From NCBI GenBank assembly GCA_965198045.1, contig CBDAOL010000012.1:372001-436000 (forward strand): a DNA stretch of 64,000 nt. Direction: 5' to 3'. How positions within the stretch are numbered: position 1 is the first letter of the stretch; each line of letters starts with the position of its first letter. This DNA is from CBDDEC01 sp965198045 (lineage in GTDB: Bacteria > Chloroflexota > Dehalococcoidia > UBA2979). The position numbers and the translations under genes were made by a program. A model generated the notes under the pieces. That model ran no database searches. It saw only the letters and a program-made list of their open reading frames with translations, and was not told the origin of the DNA. Below, one piece after another: positions 7,684 through 16,229 of the stretch.

Positions 7684-9243
7684 CTAGCGGCTGGTGAAAC
7701 TCCGCCGCAGGAAGGTCGGCAGGTCAGCCTCGGTCAGCGAGTCGGTGGGGTCTGGCGTGATCTCGCCGAGCTTGATCGTGGCCGCCTCCATCTCCTCAGC
7801 CATCGTCTGACGGATCTGCGTCGGGCGCGTGCCCGAGAAGCCGGTGGCGATCACGGTCACCCGCACCTCGTCGGCCACGCTCTCATCCACGGCGGTACCG
7901 AAGATGATTTCGGCGTCCGGGTCGACGACCTCGGCGATCACGCGCGCAGCGAGATCGAGCTCGCGGAGCGAGAGGTTGGCGGGGCCAGTGACGTTGAACA
8001 GCACGCCCGTTGCGCCGGTGATGTCCACCTCGAGGAGCGGGCTGGCGATGGCCTGCCGCGCCGCGTCGATGGCCCGCGCCTCGCCTCGGCCGCTGCCGAT
8101 GGCCATGAGCGCCGGTCCAGCGTCGGTCATGATCTTGCGCACGTCGGCGAAGTCGAGGTTGACCATGCCGGGGACAGTGATCAACTCGCTGATGCCCTGG
8201 ATGCCCTGGCGCAGCACATCGTCGGCGGCGCGGAAGGCGTTCTCGATCGAGATCGCGTCATCCGAGAGGTGCAGCAGCCGATCGTTGGGGATGACGATCA
8301 GCGTGTCGACCTTGTCCTGGAGGTCGCGGACGCCTTCCTCCGCCTGTTGACGCCGCTTGGCGCCCTCGAACGTGAACGGCTTCGTCACCACGCCGATGGT
8401 CAGCGCGCCGAGCTCCCGCGCCACCTCGGCCACGATCGGGGCCGCGCCGGTGCCGGTGCCGCCGCCGAGGCATGCCGTGACGAACACCATCTCCGCGCTG
8501 GCGAGCGCCTCGGCCAGGGCCTCGCGTGACTCCTCGGCGGCGCGCTGGCCGCGCAGTGGGTCGCTGCCCGCGCCGAGGCCACGCGTCAAGCGGTCGCCGA
8601 TGCGCACCTTGACCTCCGCCGGGCAGTGCTCCAGCGCCTGAATGTCCGTGTTGATGGCGACGTACTGCACCCCCGGCAGCCTCGCGTCGATCATGCGGGT
8701 GACGGCGTTCGAGCCGCCTCCGCCGACTCCGGCGACCTTGATCGGCGGCAGTCCTTCGTAGCGTTCCAGCATCTCCTGCTCCTGTTCCGCCGAGGCGCTG
8801 CCGCTCGGCGTGCCGGTCGCGGGGCGTCCGGCGCTTGCTCGCTTGTTCTTGGCCGCTGCGGCGGGCGCCGGATCGGCCTCAAATTCAGACTGGATCTCCG
8901 CCGCCGGCTGCTCGGCCGTCAGGTCGAGTGCCGGCTGCTCCTCGAGTTCCGCCGAGGGCAGCATTGGAATCTCGGCCCCGTCGGCCGGCTCGTCGACGGC
9001 GACGAGCTGGAAGGCGGGTCGCGACGCCTGCTCGGCGGTGGACGCTTCGTCCGCCCCCTCGCCTGCGGCGGAGGCGCCCGCGCGTCGCGCCTCCTCGCGC
9101 GCGGCGGCGAGGTAGTCGAAGAGCGTGCCCGCACCGATCGACGGTCCGCTGCCCTGACTCGTGGTCGCGGCATCGGTGGCGGCATCCGCCGTCGCCGTCG
9201 CCTCGGTTGCGACCCCGGTTGTTGCTGTGTCCTGGTCGCTCAT
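7684..9243 (-). CDS. ftsZ: Cell division protein FtsZ with a long N-terminal extension
   Basis: Tubulin-like GTPase that forms the division ring. The core begins at about residue 166 (PPIKVAGVGGGGSNAV) and contains the GGGTGTG signature, NTDIQAL and the T7-loop region (NLDFADVRKIM). The last residues (DLPTFLRRSF) match the C-terminal peptide that docks FtsA and other partners. The first ~160 residues are Ala/Thr/Glu-rich and probably disordered, while the usual long linker between core and C-terminal peptide is short. The total of 519 residues is much longer than the usual 350-400. ATG 9243 has GAGAGGA about 11 nt upstream. An internal ATG at 8772 (Met158) has AGGAG 6 nt upstream and would give a standard-length FtsZ. 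Confidence 0.95.
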   Translation of the reverse strand: MSDQDTATTGVATEATATADAATDAATTSQGSGPSIGAGTLFDYLAAAREEARRAGASAAGEGADEASTAEQASRPAFQLVAVDEPADGAEIPMLPSAELEEQPALDLTAEQPAAEIQSEFEADPAPAAAAKNKRASAGRPATGTPSGSASAEQEQEMLERYEGLPPIKVAGVGGGGSNAVTRMIDARLPGVQYVAINTDIQALEHCPAEVKVRIGDRLTRGLGAGSDPLRGQRAAEESREALAEALASAEMVFVTACLGGGTGTGAAPIVAEVARELGALTIGVVTKPFTFEGAKRRQQAEEGVRDLQDKVDTLIVIPNDRLLHLSDDAISIENAFRAADDVLRQGIQGISELITVPGMVNLDFADVRKIMTDAGPALMAIGSGRGEARAIDAARQAIASPLLEVDITGATGVLFNVTGPANLSLRELDLAARVIAEVVDPDAEIIFGTAVDESVADEVRVTVIATGFSGTRPTQIRQTMAEEMEAATIKLGEITPDPTDSLTEADLPTFLRRSFTSR

Positions 9244-9291
9244 TTGTGTCCCATTCCTCTCGCCTGTCGTGCTCGGGGCATGCCGCGGTGG

Positions 9292-10530
9292 TTACTGCGG
9301 CAGTACGACACGCATCAGGTGCGCCACCTTCTTGATGAATCCGCCCAGGGGAGCAACGGGCCCCGGCGCCGAGCGGAGCAGGATTTCCTGCTCCTTCAGC
9401 GCCCAGCGCAGCAACCCGACCGACGTGGCGTAGGCCGGGTCCTGCAAGATGTCGGAGAGTCCAGCGAGGTGCCGTGGCCGCCCGATGCGGGCGGGGAGCA
9501 TCAGCACCTCCTCGGCGAGCGCATCGAGGCCGGGGAGGGCCGCTGCGCCGCCGGTGATCACGACGCCGGCCGAGAGCATCTCGGGCTCGGCGCCTCGCTT
9601 AATTTCGGCCAGCGCGAGCTCAAAGAGCTCCTCGCACCGGGCCTGGAGCACCTCGGCCATGAGCCGGCGGCTAACGGTCTTCGTGCCGTCCGCGCCGAAC
9701 GCATCGACCTCGATCTCCTCGTCTTCGTCGACCAGGGAGGGGATGGCCTGGCCGTACTCACGTTTGGCCTGCTCGGCGGCGGGCTGGGGGACCCGCAATG
9801 CGACGACCAAATCCTTCGTCATGTGCATGCCGCCGATCGGCAGCACCGCCGTGTGCACGATCGCGCCGTTGATGTAGACGCCAATGTCAGTGGTGCCACC
9901 GCCGACGTCGATCACGGCGACGCCCTGCTCGAGCTCCTCCTGCTCGACGACCGCCTCTGCCGACGCGAGCGGCTCGAGGATCAACGAGTCGACGCTCACG
10001 CCGGCGCCCTCGACACACTGCGCGAGGTTGTTCATCGCCGAAGTTGAGGCGGTGACGATGTGTGTTTCCACGTCCAGCCGAGAGCCGAACATGCCGTTCG
10101 GATTGACGACGTGGTCCTGCCCATCGACGAGGTAGCAGCGAGGCACGACGTGGATCACCTCGCGGTTGTTGGGCACGTTGACGATGCGGGCGCTCTCCAT
10201 CGCGCGCCCCACGTCCTCCTCGGTGATGGGGTGGCGCGGGTCGGCGATGGCGACGATGCCGCGCGAGTTCATCGAGGAGACATGCGGACCGGCGATGCCC
10301 ACCTGCGCGCAGGCGATGCGGGTGCCGGACGCGCGCTCGGCGCGCTCCACGGACGATGCGATCGCCTCGATGGCCGCATGGATGTTGTCGACCATCCCGC
10401 GCGACAGCCCGGCCGAGGGCCCGATGCCGACCCCGAGGATGCGCAGTTGCTGCTGCGGCGTGACCTCGGCCACGATCGTGCAGACCTTCGTCGTGCCGAC
10501 ATCGATGGCGGCGATACTGGGATGGGCCAT
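9292..10530 (-). CDS. ftsA: Cell division protein FtsA
   Basis: Actin-like ATPase that tethers FtsZ to the membrane. Actin-family motifs are present: phosphate 1 (IAAIDVGTTKVC at the N-terminus), phosphate 2 (VAVIDVGGGTTDIG, about residue 205), and the adenosine motif (VVITGGAAALPG, about residue 325). A SHS2/1C insert lies between about 80 and 160. The C-terminus (GGFIKKVAHLMRVVLP) is a plausible amphipathic membrane-binding helix. Its 412 residues are normal. It lies between ftsQ and ftsZ in the dcw cluster. Confidence 0.96.
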   Translation of the reverse strand: MAHPSIAAIDVGTTKVCTIVAEVTPQQQLRILGVGIGPSAGLSRGMVDNIHAAIEAIASSVERAERASGTRIACAQVGIAGPHVSSMNSRGIVAIADPRHPITEEDVGRAMESARIVNVPNNREVIHVVPRCYLVDGQDHVVNPNGMFGSRLDVETHIVTASTSAMNNLAQCVEGAGVSVDSLILEPLASAEAVVEQEELEQGVAVIDVGGGTTDIGVYINGAIVHTAVLPIGGMHMTKDLVVALRVPQPAAEQAKREYGQAIPSLVDEDEEIEVDAFGADGTKTVSRRLMAEVLQARCEELFELALAEIKRGAEPEMLSAGVVITGGAAALPGLDALAEEVLMLPARIGRPRHLAGLSDILQDPAYATSVGLLRWALKEQEILLRSAPGPVAPLGGFIKKVAHLMRVVLPQ

Positions 10531-10582
10531 CAGCTGCGTCCCGTCTGCCGGCTCCCGGCATGTCGTGTGGCGTGCCGCCGCG

Positions 10583-11446
10583 TCATCGCAGCACCACCTG
10601 TCGCCCGAACCGCAGGTCGATCTCGGTAACGCCGAGGGCGCGCTGCGCGAGCTGGATGTCGATCTGGACCCATGTGGCGAGCTTGAAATCGTAGCTCGAG
10701 GAGTCCCCGAAGACGACGCTCGGCGCGTCCTCGAAGTGCACGGTCAGGCCGCGCTCCTGTTCGAAGATGAATGCCACGGGCGCCGTGCCGCGCTCCTCGA
10801 ACCGCGGATCCTCAATCAGCCGGGCGGCGAGCTGGACGGCGTCCGGGTCCGGCGTGACCGGCGCATCGCCCTCGCGCGCTGCGGCGAACTCGATGATGGT
10901 GGGAGCGTCCGGCGGCGCGGGGCGCGAGGCGACGAGGGCGTTCCCCTCGCGATCGACCGCGACGCGGTCGCCGCCCTCCTGCCAGTAGCCCCAGGCCTGA
11001 TGCTCGACGATCTCGATGCGCACCGTCCCCGGCCACGATCGCGAGACGGTGACCGCCTTCACCGAGTCCAGCGCGGTGATGCGCTCACTGGCGCCGCTGC
11101 CGTCGAGGGTGAACATCAGGTCGTTGCCGAGGTCAGCGGCGGCGACGATCGCCTGCGGCGACGTCACTTCGACGCCCTCGATCGCGATCTGCCTGACGCG
11201 GAAGGTGTCGCTCTGCACCACCCAGAGCGCGACGTAGGCGAGGACGGCCACCGCCGCGACGCCGGCCAGCCGGCGCAGCCACGAGGCGGCGTCGAACCCT
11301 GCGGGTGGCGCTGGAGGCGCGGCGCGGCCGAGTTTGAAGCGGCGGCTGCGATCACCTCGGCGCGAGGGGCCACGCTGCCGGCCGGGCAGCATGAACAGGC
11401 GCCAGAACGCCAGCCGTCCGAAGCGGCTACGAGAGCGAGCCGGCAT
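10583..11446 (-). CDS. ftsQ: Cell division protein FtsQ/DivIB-type (POTRA domain)
   Basis: A single-pass division protein with a basic cytoplasmic N-terminus (about 50 residues, many Arg), one membrane segment (LAGVAAVAVLAYVALWVV), then a POTRA domain (FRVRQIAIEGVEVTSPQAIV) and a FtsQ beta domain (VSRSWPGTVRIEIVEHQAWGYW). Start chosen at ATG 11446 because GAGGAGG sits 7 nt upstream (11454-11460). An earlier in-frame Met at 11467 would overlap ddl more deeply and lacks that site. The gene starts inside the ddl 3' end (20-nt overlap). The product is 287 residues. Confidence 0.9.
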   Translation of the reverse strand: MPARSRSRFGRLAFWRLFMLPGRQRGPSRRGDRSRRFKLGRAAPPAPPAGFDAASWLRRLAGVAAVAVLAYVALWVVQSDTFRVRQIAIEGVEVTSPQAIVAAADLGNDLMFTLDGSGASERITALDSVKAVTVSRSWPGTVRIEIVEHQAWGYWQEGGDRVAVDREGNALVASRPAPPDAPTIIEFAAAREGDAPVTPDPDAVQLAARLIEDPRFEERGTAPVAFIFEQERGLTVHFEDAPSVVFGDSSSYDFKLATWVQIDIQLAQRALGVTEIDLRFGRQVVLR

Positions 11447-12515
11447 GCTGCCGCCTCCTCTCCGCACGCTCGAGGCCGAGGTCGACCAGCCGTGAAATCA
11501 GGGTGCTGTAGCCGACCCCAGCCTCCTGCCAGAGCCGTGGATACATCGAGATCGGCGTGAATCCGGGCAGGGTGTTGATTTCGATGCAACGCACCTCGCC
11601 GGTGGCGCTGACGAAGAAGTCCACGCGAGACAGGCCCGCCGCGTCGATCGCCAGGAAGGCGCGCAACGCCAGCTCGCGGACGCGCTCGGTCGTCGCCTCG
11701 TCGAGTTCGGCCGGCACGATCAGCGCGGCGCTGTCGTCGAGGTACTTCGACTGATAGTCGTAGAACTCGGCGGAGGGGCGAATCTCGCCGACCGGCGACG
11801 CCTCGGGCGCGTCGTTGCCGAGCACCGCGCACTCGACCTCCTGGCCCTCGAGCGCCTCCTCGATCATCACCTTGCGGTCATGGCGCAGCGCCTCGGCGAC
11901 CGCCTCCTGCACGTCCTCGCGCGAGCGGGCCTTCGAGATACCGACCGAGGAGCCGGCGTTGCAAGGTTTGACGAAGCAGGGGTAGCCGAACGTCGCCTCG
12001 ACGTCCCGGAGCGACTCGTTCGGTGGCGGGACGCCGTCGATCTCGCGCAGTACGAGGTGGCGCGCCTGCGGGATCTCGTGCGCCTCGAACACGGCGCGCA
12101 TCAGCTCTTTGTCCATCCCCACGGCGCTCGCAGCGACTCCGGCGCCGACGTAAGCGACGTTCGCCAGCTCGAACAGGCCCTGTAGCGTGCCGTCCTCGCC
12201 GTAGCGGCCGTGGATGATGGGGAACGCGATGTCGAGGCCGCCCAGCACCTCAAGCACTTCGGGGTAGGCGAGCACGCCCTCGCGACGGTCGTCGCCGATG
12301 TCGCGCATCTGCTCGTCGGCCGTCCGTTCGAGGCGGCGGCGCGATTCCTCGGGCGTGAGCCATTGCCCGCCGCGCGTGACGCCGAGCGGAACGACCTCGA
12401 AGCGCTCCTCGTCGGCCTCGCGCAGGATCGAGCGCGCGGAAGTCACGGAGACCTCGTGCTCGGTGGAGAGCCCGCCGAAGATGACGCCCAGCCGCTCCCG
12501 GCTGGCGGCGGTCAC
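11427..12515 (-). CDS. ddl: D-alanine--D-alanine ligase
   Basis: ATP-grasp ligase making D-Ala-D-Ala for the peptidoglycan stem. The N-terminal GVIFGGLSTEHEVSV is the family signature. PCFVKPCNAGSSVGISKA is the ATP-binding segment, and RVDFFVSATGEVRCIEINT with LPGFTPISMYP is the metal/product site. It is 362 residues from the GTG start at 12515, which overlaps the murC stop as GTGA. A murB gene is absent at this junction, where many dcw clusters have one. Confidence 0.95.
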   Translation of the reverse strand: MTAASRERLGVIFGGLSTEHEVSVTSARSILREADEERFEVVPLGVTRGGQWLTPEESRRRLERTADEQMRDIGDDRREGVLAYPEVLEVLGGLDIAFPIIHGRYGEDGTLQGLFELANVAYVGAGVAASAVGMDKELMRAVFEAHEIPQARHLVLREIDGVPPPNESLRDVEATFGYPCFVKPCNAGSSVGISKARSREDVQEAVAEALRHDRKVMIEEALEGQEVECAVLGNDAPEASPVGEIRPSAEFYDYQSKYLDDSAALIVPAELDEATTERVRELALRAFLAIDAAGLSRVDFFVSATGEVRCIEINTLPGFTPISMYPRLWQEAGVGYSTLISRLVDLGLERAERRRQHAGSLS

Positions 12516-13891
12516 GGCGCGGCCTCCAGGCGTTCGAGGAGCAGGTCCGGCAGCTCCGTCACGGTCCCTGCGCCGAGTGTGATGCAGACATCGCCGCCCG
12601 TAAGCCGCTCGAGCAGGGCTTCGACCGCCTCCTCGAACGAATCGACCAGCACGGGCGGAGGCGACTCGATCTCCGCGGCGAGCGCCGCCGCATCGAGCCC
12701 GCGGTCCGGTGTCTCGCGGGCGGCGTAGGTCGGCAGCAGGATCAGCTCGTCGAGGCCTTCGAAGCACTCGCGGAAGCCGTCGAGCAGGTAGCTCGAGCGG
12801 GTGTAGGTATGCGGCTGGAAGCAGCCGATGATGCGACGGCCCGGGAAACGCTGACGGGCGGCCGCGATGCTGACGCGCACCTCGGTCGGGTGGTGGGCGT
12901 ACTCGTCGACGAGCGTGATCGGACCCTCGGCAGCCTCGACCTCGCCGCGCAGTTCGAAGCGGCGGCGCGCGCCCGAGAACGTGCCGAGGGCGGCGGCCGC
13001 GCGGTGAAAGTCGACGCCCGCGCGCATCCCGGCAGCCAGCGCGGCGAGCGCGTTCTGGATGTTGTGCCGACCGGGCACGCCAAGCGAGAGTTCGCCCAGC
13101 TCCGTCCCGTCGAGGTGCACCCGCGCGTCAAGGCCGCCGTGGTCGTTGAAGCGCAGCCGCGAGGCGTACCACTCCGCACTGCTGTTCTCGACAGAGGTGC
13201 GCTCGACCCGTGCGCCAGCGGCGCGACGCGCCTCGGCCAGGGCTCCCGACCGCGGCGTGTCGATGCCGACGAGGAGCATGCCGTCGTCGGTCACACGCTC
13301 GGCGAAGGTCGCGAACGCCGCCTCGTAGCGCTCTGGCGTGCCGTAGTAGTCGAGGTGGTCGAACTCGATGTTGTTGATAACGGCGATCTGCGGCGTGTAC
13401 TGCAGGAACGCCTCGGCGTACTCGTCCGCCTCGACGATCGCGTGGCGTCCATCGCCGTCGCGCGCGTTCGTGTCGCCGAGGTCGCGTGCGTCGCCGCCGA
13501 GGAGCACCAGCGGGTCGAGCCCGCCCTCGACCGCGATCAGCGTCAGCATCGAGGTGGTGGTGGTCTTGCCGTGGGTGCCCGAGACTGCGAGGACATCGCG
13601 CTCGGCGATCAGCGCCTGCACCATCTCCGCTCGCGATAGCACCGGCACGTCGCGCGCGTTCGCTTCGGCCACCTCGGGGTTGTCGGCGGCAGCCGCGGCC
13701 GTTGCGACGAGCAGTTCGGCCCGCCCGAGGTTGGCGGCGGCGTGGCCGGTGTAGATCGTGCCGCCCAGCGCCTCCAGGCGTCGAGTGTACTCGGAGGCCT
13801 CGAGGTCGGAGCCGGTCACGGTATGGCCGCGCTGCAGCAGGATCTGACCGATCGCGGACATGTGGATCCCGCCGGCGCCGACGAGGTGCAC
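12512..13891 (-). CDS. murC: UDP-N-acetylmuramate--L-alanine ligase
   Basis: Adds L-Ala to UDP-MurNAc. The N-terminal Rossmann loop is VGAGGIHMSAIG, the Mur-ligase P-loop is SGTHGKTTTTSML (about residue 105), and YAHHPTEV with CFQPHTYTRS are conserved substrate/ATP segments. GTG 13891 starts right at the first strand (VHLVGAGG) and has a poor ribosome site. The frame stays open upstream as KIPQR back to a CTG at 13948 that overlaps the murG stop as CTGA, mirroring the GTGA/ATGA junctions elsewhere in this cluster. A CTG start giving 19 more residues is therefore possible. Confidence 0.94.
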   Translation of the reverse strand: MHLVGAGGIHMSAIGQILLQRGHTVTGSDLEASEYTRRLEALGGTIYTGHAAANLGRAELLVATAAAAADNPEVAEANARDVPVLSRAEMVQALIAERDVLAVSGTHGKTTTTSMLTLIAVEGGLDPLVLLGGDARDLGDTNARDGDGRHAIVEADEYAEAFLQYTPQIAVINNIEFDHLDYYGTPERYEAAFATFAERVTDDGMLLVGIDTPRSGALAEARRAAGARVERTSVENSSAEWYASRLRFNDHGGLDARVHLDGTELGELSLGVPGRHNIQNALAALAAGMRAGVDFHRAAAALGTFSGARRRFELRGEVEAAEGPITLVDEYAHHPTEVRVSIAAARQRFPGRRIIGCFQPHTYTRSSYLLDGFRECFEGLDELILLPTYAARETPDRGLDAAALAAEIESPPPVLVDSFEEAVEALLERLTGGDVCITLGAGTVTELPDLLLERLEAAP

Positions 13892-13944
13892 GCGCTGCGG
13901 AATCTTGTTCCCGTTGTCCTGTCGAGAGCGCTGTTTGAGGACGA

Positions 13945-15021
13945 TCAGAGCACCGCCTCTCGCATCAACACGGCGATGCGCTGCGTCGCGTCCGGGCGGG
14001 CGAGGGCGCGCATGGCCTCGGCCATCGCTTCGCGCCTCGCGGCGTCGCCGAGCAACTCGAGCACCAGCGGTGCGAGGTCGTCGAGCGCGTCGCCGGGCAC
14101 TGTCATGGCCGCCCCGCGATCCTCGAGGTAGGCGGCGTTGTCCCGCTGGTCGGAGAAGGGGCCGGGGATGACGACGGCGGGTAGTCCGCTGACCGGCAGC
14201 TCGCCGAGCGTCGAGGCTCCAGCGCGCGCGACCGCCAGGTCGGCGGCGGCCATCGCCAGTGCGATCTGGTCGGTGTAGGCCAGCGGGTGGTATCGCGCAC
14301 GCAGCTCAGGCGTTGGCAGCGCGTCGCGAGCGCGGACGAGCCAGTGCTCCTCGTCAGCTCCGGTGATGTGCACGACCTGCGCCCCGGCGAGCAGGTCTTC
14401 GAGCGCGTCGTGGATCACGAGGTTGATGGCGTGTGCTCCGAGCGAGCCGCCCATCACCAGTAGCGTTGGCAACGTCGGGTCGAGGTCGAACGCGCGCTGC
14501 CCGTCCTCGCGGCTGGCCGAGGCGAAGGCGGCGCGAACCGGGTAGCCGGTGACCACGCCCTTTGAGCCGACGAACTCGAGCGAGGGCTCCACCGCGCAGG
14601 CGACCGTCGATGCGTAGCGCTGCAGGAGGCGGACGGCCCAGCCGGGGCGTACGTCTGGGAGGAAGACGACCACCGGCACCCGCCGCCGCTTCGCCGGCCG
14701 GCCGACCGGGGCCGAGGCATACCCGCCCGTCGCGAACACGGCGTCCGGGCGGTCGCGATCGAGGTAGCGACCAGCGTCGCGCATGCCTCGCCAGAGGTTG
14801 ATCGGCCCGCCGATGAGGCGACGGGGGGTGCGTCCTCGGATGGCGGAGGCCGTGAGCACGCGGAACTGGATGTCCGCGGCGATCGCCGCGTCGCGCTCCG
14901 GTCCATGCTTGGTTCCGTAGTACACGAGCTCGGTGTCGAGGTGCTGACGTAACTCCTCGGCCACCGCGATCGCGGGGTAGACGTGGCCGCCCGTGCCGCC
15001 GCCGGCGAGCGCGAACTTCAT
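13945..15021 (-). CDS. murG: UDP-GlcNAc:lipid I N-acetylglucosaminyltransferase
   Basis: Makes lipid II from lipid I at the inner face of the membrane. It starts MKFALAGGGTGGHVYPAIAV, the donor-loop signature. The C-terminal domain has LVMGGSLGAHAIN, VARAGASTLGELPVSGLPAV and PGPFSDQRDNAAYLED, which bind UDP-GlcNAc. It is 358 residues from ATG 15021, where the ftsW stop overlaps as ATGA, a position that fixes the start. Confidence 0.95.
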   Translation of the reverse strand: MKFALAGGGTGGHVYPAIAVAEELRQHLDTELVYYGTKHGPERDAAIAADIQFRVLTASAIRGRTPRRLIGGPINLWRGMRDAGRYLDRDRPDAVFATGGYASAPVGRPAKRRRVPVVVFLPDVRPGWAVRLLQRYASTVACAVEPSLEFVGSKGVVTGYPVRAAFASASREDGQRAFDLDPTLPTLLVMGGSLGAHAINLVIHDALEDLLAGAQVVHITGADEEHWLVRARDALPTPELRARYHPLAYTDQIALAMAAADLAVARAGASTLGELPVSGLPAVVIPGPFSDQRDNAAYLEDRGAAMTVPGDALDDLAPLVLELLGDAARREAMAEAMRALARPDATQRIAVLMREAVL

Positions 15022-16229
15022 CGCACACCCCCTCGCACGGCCTCGCGTGCGCGGCGCAACGACCACGGCCGAGCCGCATCGGCAGCCTCGGCGTCGGCGA
15101 CGTGGTCGCGGGTGTAGCGACTGACCGAGACCAGGACGCCGATCGCCGTGAGCGTGATCGCGAGCGACGATCCGCCGTACGAGAGCAGCGGGAGCGGAAT
15201 GCCGGTGAGCGGAATGATGCGAGTCACGCCGCCGACGTTGAGCAGCATCTGGAAGCCGAGCCAGGCGATGATGCCCGCCGCCAGCAGGGAGCCGAACTGA
15301 TCGTCGGCGCGCTTCATGATCAGCCAGCCGCGCCAGAGCACGAGCATGAAGAGCGCCAGCACGAGCATCGTCCCGATGAAGCCGAGCTCCTCGCCGACGA
15401 TGGCGAGCACGCCGTCCGTGTGCGAGCCGGGGAGGTAGAAGAACTTCTGCCGCGATACGCCTAGGCCGAGGCCGGTGAGGCCGCCCGAGCCGAAGGCGAC
15501 CAGCAGCTGCAGCGTCTGGAACCCGAGTCCGGAGGGGTCCGCCTCGGCGGAGGTAAAGCTGAAGATGCGGTCGAGGCGATAGCCGCCGAGGAGGATCAGG
15601 AGCGAGGCGATCCCCGTACCGCTGGCAGCGAGGATGAGGACGTGCCACAGCCGGGCGCCGGCCAGGAAGAACAGCGTGCCGGTGATGATCGCGATCATTA
15701 CAGCGGTGCCCAGGTCCGGCTCAAGCACGATCAGGGCGCCGACGAGGCCCACCATCAGCACGAAGGGCAGGACGCCGAGCGACCAGTCCTTGACCGCGTC
15801 GCCCTTCGAGGCGAGCCAGGCCGCCATGTAGATGATCACGGCGAGCTTCGCGAACTCGCTCGGCTGCATCGGCGGGAGCGAGCCGATCTGGATCCAGCGC
15901 TGCGCGCCGTTCGCCTCGTGGCCGAAACTCGGCAGCAGCACGAGCACGAGGCCGCCGATCGCCGCCAGCATCAGCAGCGGGCTCAAGCGGGCGAGGAAGT
16001 GGTAGTTGACGTTCATCGCCACGAGTAGCCCGAGCAGCCCGATCCCGGCCATCACCGCCTGCTGCTTCGCGTAGTAGTTGGGGTCGCCCGTCTCCGCGTC
16101 GGCGAGGGCGTACGAGGCGGAGTAGACGGTGATCAGCCCGAGGATCAGCAGCACCAGCGTCGCCGTGAGCAGCCCGTAGTCGGGCGCATGCCGCACCGCC
16201 GCGGTCAGCCGTTCGCGTGCGCGGGCCAT
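15018..16229 (-). CDS. ftsW: Division-specific SEDS glycosyltransferase FtsW
   Basis: Polytopic membrane protein (403 residues, about ten hydrophobic segments) of the FtsW/RodA/SpoVE family that polymerises lipid II at the septum. Family motifs are NGAQRWIQIGSLPPMQPSEF, VLEPDLGTAV, ILGGYRLDRI-type sequence, FLPGSHTDGVLAIVGEELGF and LPLLSYGGSS. It lies between murD and murG, which favours FtsW over RodA. It starts at ATG 16229, sharing one base with the murD stop (TGATG). Confidence 0.94.
   Translation of the reverse strand: MARARERLTAAVRHAPDYGLLTATLVLLILGLITVYSASYALADAETGDPNYYAKQQAVMAGIGLLGLLVAMNVNYHFLARLSPLLMLAAIGGLVLVLLPSFGHEANGAQRWIQIGSLPPMQPSEFAKLAVIIYMAAWLASKGDAVKDWSLGVLPFVLMVGLVGALIVLEPDLGTAVMIAIITGTLFFLAGARLWHVLILAASGTGIASLLILLGGYRLDRIFSFTSAEADPSGLGFQTLQLLVAFGSGGLTGLGLGVSRQKFFYLPGSHTDGVLAIVGEELGFIGTMLVLALFMLVLWRGWLIMKRADDQFGSLLAAGIIAWLGFQMLLNVGGVTRIIPLTGIPLPLLSYGGSSLAITLTAIGVLVSVSRYTRDHVADAEAADAARPWSLRRAREAVRGGVR

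Noticed and set aside
11447..11467. ATG 11467 as the ftsQ start
   Set aside because: ATG 11446 has a textbook GAGGAGG 7 nt upstream, which the longer start would place inside the coding region.
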